Shown in pieces: positions 59,756-64,000 of a stretch of 64,000 nt of DNA; positions within the stretch are counted from its first letter, which is position 1; each line of letters opens with the position of its first letter. The position numbers and the translations under genes were made by a program. Origin of the DNA: Halichondria panicea (lineage: Eukaryota > Porifera > Demospongiae > Suberitida > Halichondriidae); assembly GCF_963675165.1 (NCBI RefSeq), contig NC_087383.1, positions 2,696,979-2,760,978 on the forward strand. Reading direction: 5' to 3'. Under the pieces are notes generated by a model. That model was given only the letters and a program-made list of their open reading frames with translations. It was not told the DNA's origin and searched no databases.

Positions 59756-59873
59756 CCTCTACTATCTATGATAGTACATGCAGATGATGTAAATAATTGA
59801 AGAATGCTCACATGCAATTGTCAATGAATACATGCAATTTGTTAATGAAATCCAATTTAACACTCTGAGGATT

Positions 59874-61140
59874 TTAAAAGTTCATGAGGAAGATGAGCAG
59901 ATTAACATTCACTTTGGCCCTTCCAAACATCTTCATGATTGCCAGGCCCTCGTATTGCAGCTGAAGGAGGTCCTGTGTGGGGAGAAGAGAGGGCAGTGAA
60001 ACACTTCAACGGGTGTATAAGACAAAGAATGCATGTATTTGCAAGACAAATGAATACATGTACTTACATACACCGTACAAGCATACCGACACTATACCTG
60101 ACACAAGGCAGTAAACTTCTTGAACACTTTACGTACCTACCATCTACCTGTACACACACCTCACCTGGAGGACCAGCTCCACCTTCTCTATCTGCCTGAT
60201 GTGATCTCAAACACAACATTTCCGAATCTGAACATGGGCGAGTAAGAAATAATGTTCACATAATTATAGCATAACTTTGCATAAGATCAAGGTCGTAGCA
60301 AGAGGTCAGGCTGGTCAGATTTTGGCCTAACCACTTTTTGCAGCTGGGTATAGTAATGGTCGTAAATATTGTAAGTGATAATGCGCATGCTGTTTTGGTG
60401 AGGAAAAGTGATGGCCTTTTTCTTAGGTAAAAAATTCACCACTGTATGCAAAAGTTCCAATAGTACAAAAACAGTTGACCTTTAATTGTAAGTTGCATGG
60501 CCTGACCACTTTAAAGTTGCTTGCTACGCCCCTCCATGAAGATTGGGGCATAAAAATAAGTTAATATAGCCTCACACTGGAGGAATTGTTAAAGTCTAGA
60601 TTAGTAGTAGAGTCTGAGCTTCAGTCAAACAGTGGACAAAGTACGTACCAGAGCAATTAATGGCACATGTGATGATTATCATGTTGTTTAATAGAAGTAT
60701 GCTAGTATAACGGCTACTCAAGTATACGGAGACTCACAGAGTGGGTGGAGCATATCTCCATGGACACTGATGTATGGATGATTGGCTTGGTCACGTCAGA
60801 GTACTTGTTGATACCCAGCCTTCTGTCCAGGGGGTCCACTGTCGATGCTCGCAAAAACTCTCTGTGGGGGGGTACAATGAGTGTATGTATATTCATACCC
60901 TCTGCATGGCAACGAAAATAGCTAATTTGCAATTTAGATCATACGATACTTTAGTAGAAGGTAGAAACACACATGACCATCATCACATGACCATCATTCG
61001 TACATACACACTTTCAACTATTTGACCACAAATTCAGTTCTGGTAATCACATTTCTTACTTGATTTCTTGAAGGCTTCCTGAATGCACGGGTTCATTACT
61101 GACAGGGCGGCATTCTCAGCCTCAAACAGCGCGAAGGTAT
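59874..61140 (-). pseudogene. IQGAP: IQGAP-like C-terminal exons, copy 6
   Basis: 59874-59972 DLLQLQYEGLAIMKMF to NLLIFLMNF then TAA. About 60170-60235 the RasGAP C-terminal exon with the ~43-bp deletion. About 60738-60863 EFLRASTVDPLDRRLGINKY, open. About 61065-61132 FEAENAALSVMNPCIQEAFK, the version closest to IQGAP1. Still interrupted by the deletion. Confidence 0.7.
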
Positions 61141-61347
61141 ACAGAAAAACATGATCAACTCTAAACCAACAGATAACCGGACAATTCATGGAAAGTTACG
61201 AAAGGGTCAAATTTTCTGCTGATTTGGCATATTTTTACCAAAATGATTATGGTTAAATTGAAAAACAGTCTAGTCCAGTAATGTACATAGATGCAGTGCA
61301 TATTGTATGCCATAATCTGTACAGGTATACTGTACCACTTTTATCAC

Positions 61348-61465
61348 CTGTTGTTTGTAGCACTCGAGTATACCCCATCAGCACACTGCTCTGCTCCAAC
61401 TCCTCACAGCGATCCAGTGCCTTCTTGAGCTCTTCCTCCATCACAAGTCTCTCTTGCACAGCAGA
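61348..61465 (-). pseudogene. Kinesin-like coiled-coil exon, variant A, open copy
   Basis: SAVQERLVMEEELKKALDRC then SSVLMGYTRVLQTT, open from acceptor to donor (phase 0 to phase 1). It lies upstream of the FEAEN exon but cannot splice to it in frame. Confidence 0.5.
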
Positions 61466-61544
61466 CTGGGTAATAGATTGCATGGTGGTCATGTACACAC
61501 ACACAGGTATACAGATACAACCATCACAATATCGTAGTGGTTAG

Positions 61545-61780
61545 CCTCAATTCCAGGCCGCGAAGAGAAAGGCGGCCTGGAATACCTTGTATGCACATGC
61601 GCGTACATTACCCCAAAAAGGGGGTAATCCGTGCATTTGTGGATACTGTCAGTAAAATAAACCGTATACTATTTGTATTTTGAAGTTACGGTCCGTTACA
61701 TAAAAGTATTGTGCAAATAAAAAATTATGACTGAGTTCTTACGCCTTTTATTGTATCAAGCCAAGTCTCTACTTAACGAC
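61545..61780. other. Breakpoint region with small hairpin
   Basis: Homology to the cassette stops at about 61540. A hairpin follows (ATTCCAGGCCGC, then GCGGCCTGGAAT, about 61549-61583) preceded by TTAGCCTC, which resembles the terminus of the 56897-57999 element. Nothing coding. Confidence 0.5.
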
Positions 61781-61784
61781 ACTG

Positions 61785-61905
61785 TAAGGGCATATCTCAT
61801 GGACACTGATGCATTGGTTTGATCACGTCAGAGTACGCATCGATACCCAGCTATCTGTCCGGGGGGTCCACAGTCGATGCTTGCAGGAAGAACCCTCTGT
61901 GGGGG
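61785..61905 (-). pseudogene. IQGAP: Solo IQGAP exon with stop, copy 7
   Basis: A single RFF-type exon (FFLQASTVD, LGIDAYSDV) with the same in-frame TAG as copies 2 and 5, and a short deletion near its 3' end. It is followed by the block shared with 25430-26000 and 50650-51250. Confidence 0.55.
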
Positions 61906-62343
61906 GTACAATGAGAGTCATAATTATTATTATGATTCAGTTCCGGGAATAAATGTCATAGAAAGTCACTAATTGACTCACCTTTTTTCCAGCCGAGGCA
62001 AATGGAGCACAGCTATAGGTTACGTCTCTGTGGGGCATGTAAAAATTGATTGACTGAAATTGTGTATCAGGTTTTAAGCAACTAATAAGGATTATCACTT
62101 ATTGAGCGCACAATCCATTCTACCCCCCGCCCACACACACCTGGTCAGTAGACAGCTGATTGCCCATCCACAACATCGAAGGATTTTATCGCAGCCATGT
62201 ACTTCATTGTATAGCTGCAAGGGGAGTGACGTGTGATACAGTGTGATTCAATGAAAGTCAGTACAACACAGTTAGTGTATGTTCACCAAAGAGGTACATG
62301 AGATTGTTCTGACAAATCATTCTTGTACTCTCTAATACACTAA

Positions 62344-62935
62344 CAGGGTTTCATCTAGGATAACAAGTTGGGGGGGGGGGAGATTTGGGAGTGCGTAAGC
62401 GCGTCACAAAATGTTTGGCTATATGCCCACTTTTGTTTAAATGATTACATCATGCTTAACTTAATGCTAATGTGATGACATGTAGTACTAATGTGATGAT
62501 GTCATTAGTTATTAGATTCGCTAAATAATAACTTAGGTACTTTACTGGTTACCCAATTGAAACAAAATTAAAATTCCTCACAATTCACCACAACCACAGA
62601 CAAGTACTATCTATGAATTAGATTATTTTTACACCACAACTGTCAAAGATAAAAATCACAAATGTACACAGTCATTTTGAAACATACCTTGTAACTCCCC
62701 CCCCCCTGTACGAGTTATATGTTTGTGTTAAGCACACTTAACAGTGTACTCTAAAAGCTACATTTTGATAGTAAAAACTTGGGTATGATGTAAACACTAC
62801 TGACGTTTTGGCAGGATTAGTGGAACATATATTTATGGTCCATTCCCCCCTTAAGCCGTGGCTATTTTAAACCACCTCGCTATTCTGGCCAAGCTTCACT
62901 GTGCCGGATTAACAAGAGTCTACTGTACGTGTATT
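62344..62935. repeat. Truncated MITEs and spacer
   Basis: A left end of the CAGGGTTTCATC MITE starts at 62344 and is cut off near 62400. At about 62855-62925 a diverged right end of the pogo-like MITE is visible (GCCGGATTAACAAGAGTCTA, then CTG). No gene between. Confidence 0.6.
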
Positions 62936-63023
62936 AACGAGTGCTGCAAGCTGCGCTGTGCTAATGCCTCTCGTCATGTTTCGCTTTCTCTCAAACTATG
63001 AGAGTGTTAGAGAGGTGAAGAGG

Positions 63024-63961
63024 TAATTACATAATGTATTACTGTTGACAGAATTGAATTACAAATAGAATAGGAGAGGAGCTGAATGTAAACAGAAGCC
63101 TATCTGATGGCTTGATGAATAATCAATCTTCAAAGATAGAGCATGTTATTTATATAACCTGTAGCCAAACAGCGGGAGCAAACCTTTGTCAAAGGCACAA
63201 TCTGCACAGAATAGTAATAGAGAATTTGGATCATGAGGCTTATATTTAAATACAATTACCGTAGTATTTGCAAAAAGTAGAAAAGACTGGTGTTACATGC
63301 ATCTATTGTTACCAGACTTGTGTACTCTATTGTTATCTATTCTATAATCATTGTTGTGCTTGTGGCTTCTTACCAGAATCCCAAGAAAAAGTAGATCAGG
63401 ATCTGGATTATCTCACATGTGGGGATGAGCACGCATGCGCATTAAATCTACATGTACAAGAATAATGGGTGTCTGCAAAGAAAACAAATGGCTAATTACA
63501 TAATGTATTACTGTTGACAGAATTGAATTACAAATAGAATAGGAGAGGAGCTGAATGTAAACAGAAGCCTATCTGATGGCTTGATGAATAATCAATCTTC
63601 AAAGATAGAGCATGTTATTTATATAACCTGTAGCCAAACAGCGGGAGCAAACCTTTGTCAAAGGCACAATCTGTACAGAATAGTAATAGAGAATTTGGAT
63701 CATGAGGCTTATATTTAAATACAATTACCGTAGTATTTGCAAAAAGTAGAAAAGACTGGTGTTACATGCATCTATTGTTACCAGACTTGTGTACTCTATT
63801 GTTATCTATTCTATAATCATTGTTGTGCTTGTGGCTTCTTACCAGAATCCCAAGAAAAAGTAGATCAGGATCTGGATTATCTCACATGTGGGGATGAGCA
63901 CGCATGCGCATTAAATCTACATGTACAAGAATAATGGGTGTCTGCAAAGAAAACAAATGGC
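63024..63961. repeat. 469-bp direct tandem duplication
   Basis: Units 63024-63492 and 63493-63961 appear identical except for one C/T difference (near 63210/63679). Each contains the same 65-codon ORF (63268 and 63737), which has no recognisable domain and is not evidence of a gene. Microhomology GGCTA is at the edges. Confidence 0.9.
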
Positions 63962-64000
63962 TACTATAGTCTATATAGCTAATAAAACATCTTTTCTGGC

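Larger units (their letters stand above)
53549..59770. mobile_element. Transposon W (outermost of a nested stack)
   Basis: Starts CATAGAGATAGTAAAGG and ends CCTCTACTATCTATG, flanked by ATAGTAC at 53542-53548 and 59771-59777. The empty site is preserved at about 28336 (CAATAGTACATGCAGATG), which proves insertion and a 7-bp duplication. Without the nested element W is about 1.24 kb and has no long ORF. CA..TG termini and a 7-bp duplication recall P-superfamily (ProtoP/Hoppel-like) elements, a tentative assignment. Confidence 0.85.

Noticed and set aside
63268-63934. Two identical 65-codon ORFs
   Set aside because: Direct result of the 469-bp tandem duplication; no domain or start context.

Overview
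This is animal nuclear DNA: genes are split by GT-AG introns (the NLR introns are only 106-160 bp), and I recognise metazoan families: Death-NACHT-LRR receptors, EFR3, IQGAP and a kinesin motor. AT-rich spacers, tiny introns and tandem Death-NACHT-LRR genes suggest a sponge, probably a demosponge, but this is inference from memory of such genomes and not proof.

Layout. (1) 1-10.7 kb: a kinesin-like gene fragment (minus), two IQGAP exon remnants, a truncated NLR (plus) and the 3' exons of an IQGAP-like gene (minus). (2) 10.97-12.1 kb: a 28-bp minisatellite. (3) 13.2-20.1 kb: an EFR3-like gene (minus) with at least ten recognisable exons; one intron holds a 39-41 bp minisatellite and another a small inverted-repeat transposon. 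(4) 20.1-24.1 kb: a Pro/Ser/Thr-rich ORF (minus), then a full-length Death-NACHT-LRR gene, NLR1 (plus). (5) 24.6-30 kb: two IQGAP 3' pseudogene fragments separated by inverted-repeat elements. (6) 30.65-39.1 kb: a second copy of the 2.25-10.65 kb block. (7) 39.4-42.97 kb: a third, partial copy. (8) 43-45.8 kb: a long palindrome and a 357-bp element with 75-bp inverted repeats. (9) 45.8-53.5 kb: IQGAP exons, a second full-length NLR (NLR2) and a copy of the block downstream of NLR1. (10) 53.5-59.8 kb: a 6.2-kb stack of nested transposons. (11) 59.8-64 kb: more IQGAP and kinesin remnants and a nearly perfect 469-bp tandem duplication.

How it fits together. The window is a segmental-duplication array. 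A cassette of kinesin exons, NLR and IQGAP 3' exons has been copied repeatedly. The two long NLRs and EFR3 have clean splice phases and look functional, except that no C-terminal part of EFR3 was found. Most IQGAP and kinesin copies carry frameshifts, stops or deletions and look like passengers. NLR copies differ by loss of the Death exon, loss of most of NACHT plus LRR, and a 168-bp two-LRR length change. This is what one expects of an innate immune receptor family evolving by duplication.

Splice calls were made by eye from phase and consensus; no alignment or transcript data were available.
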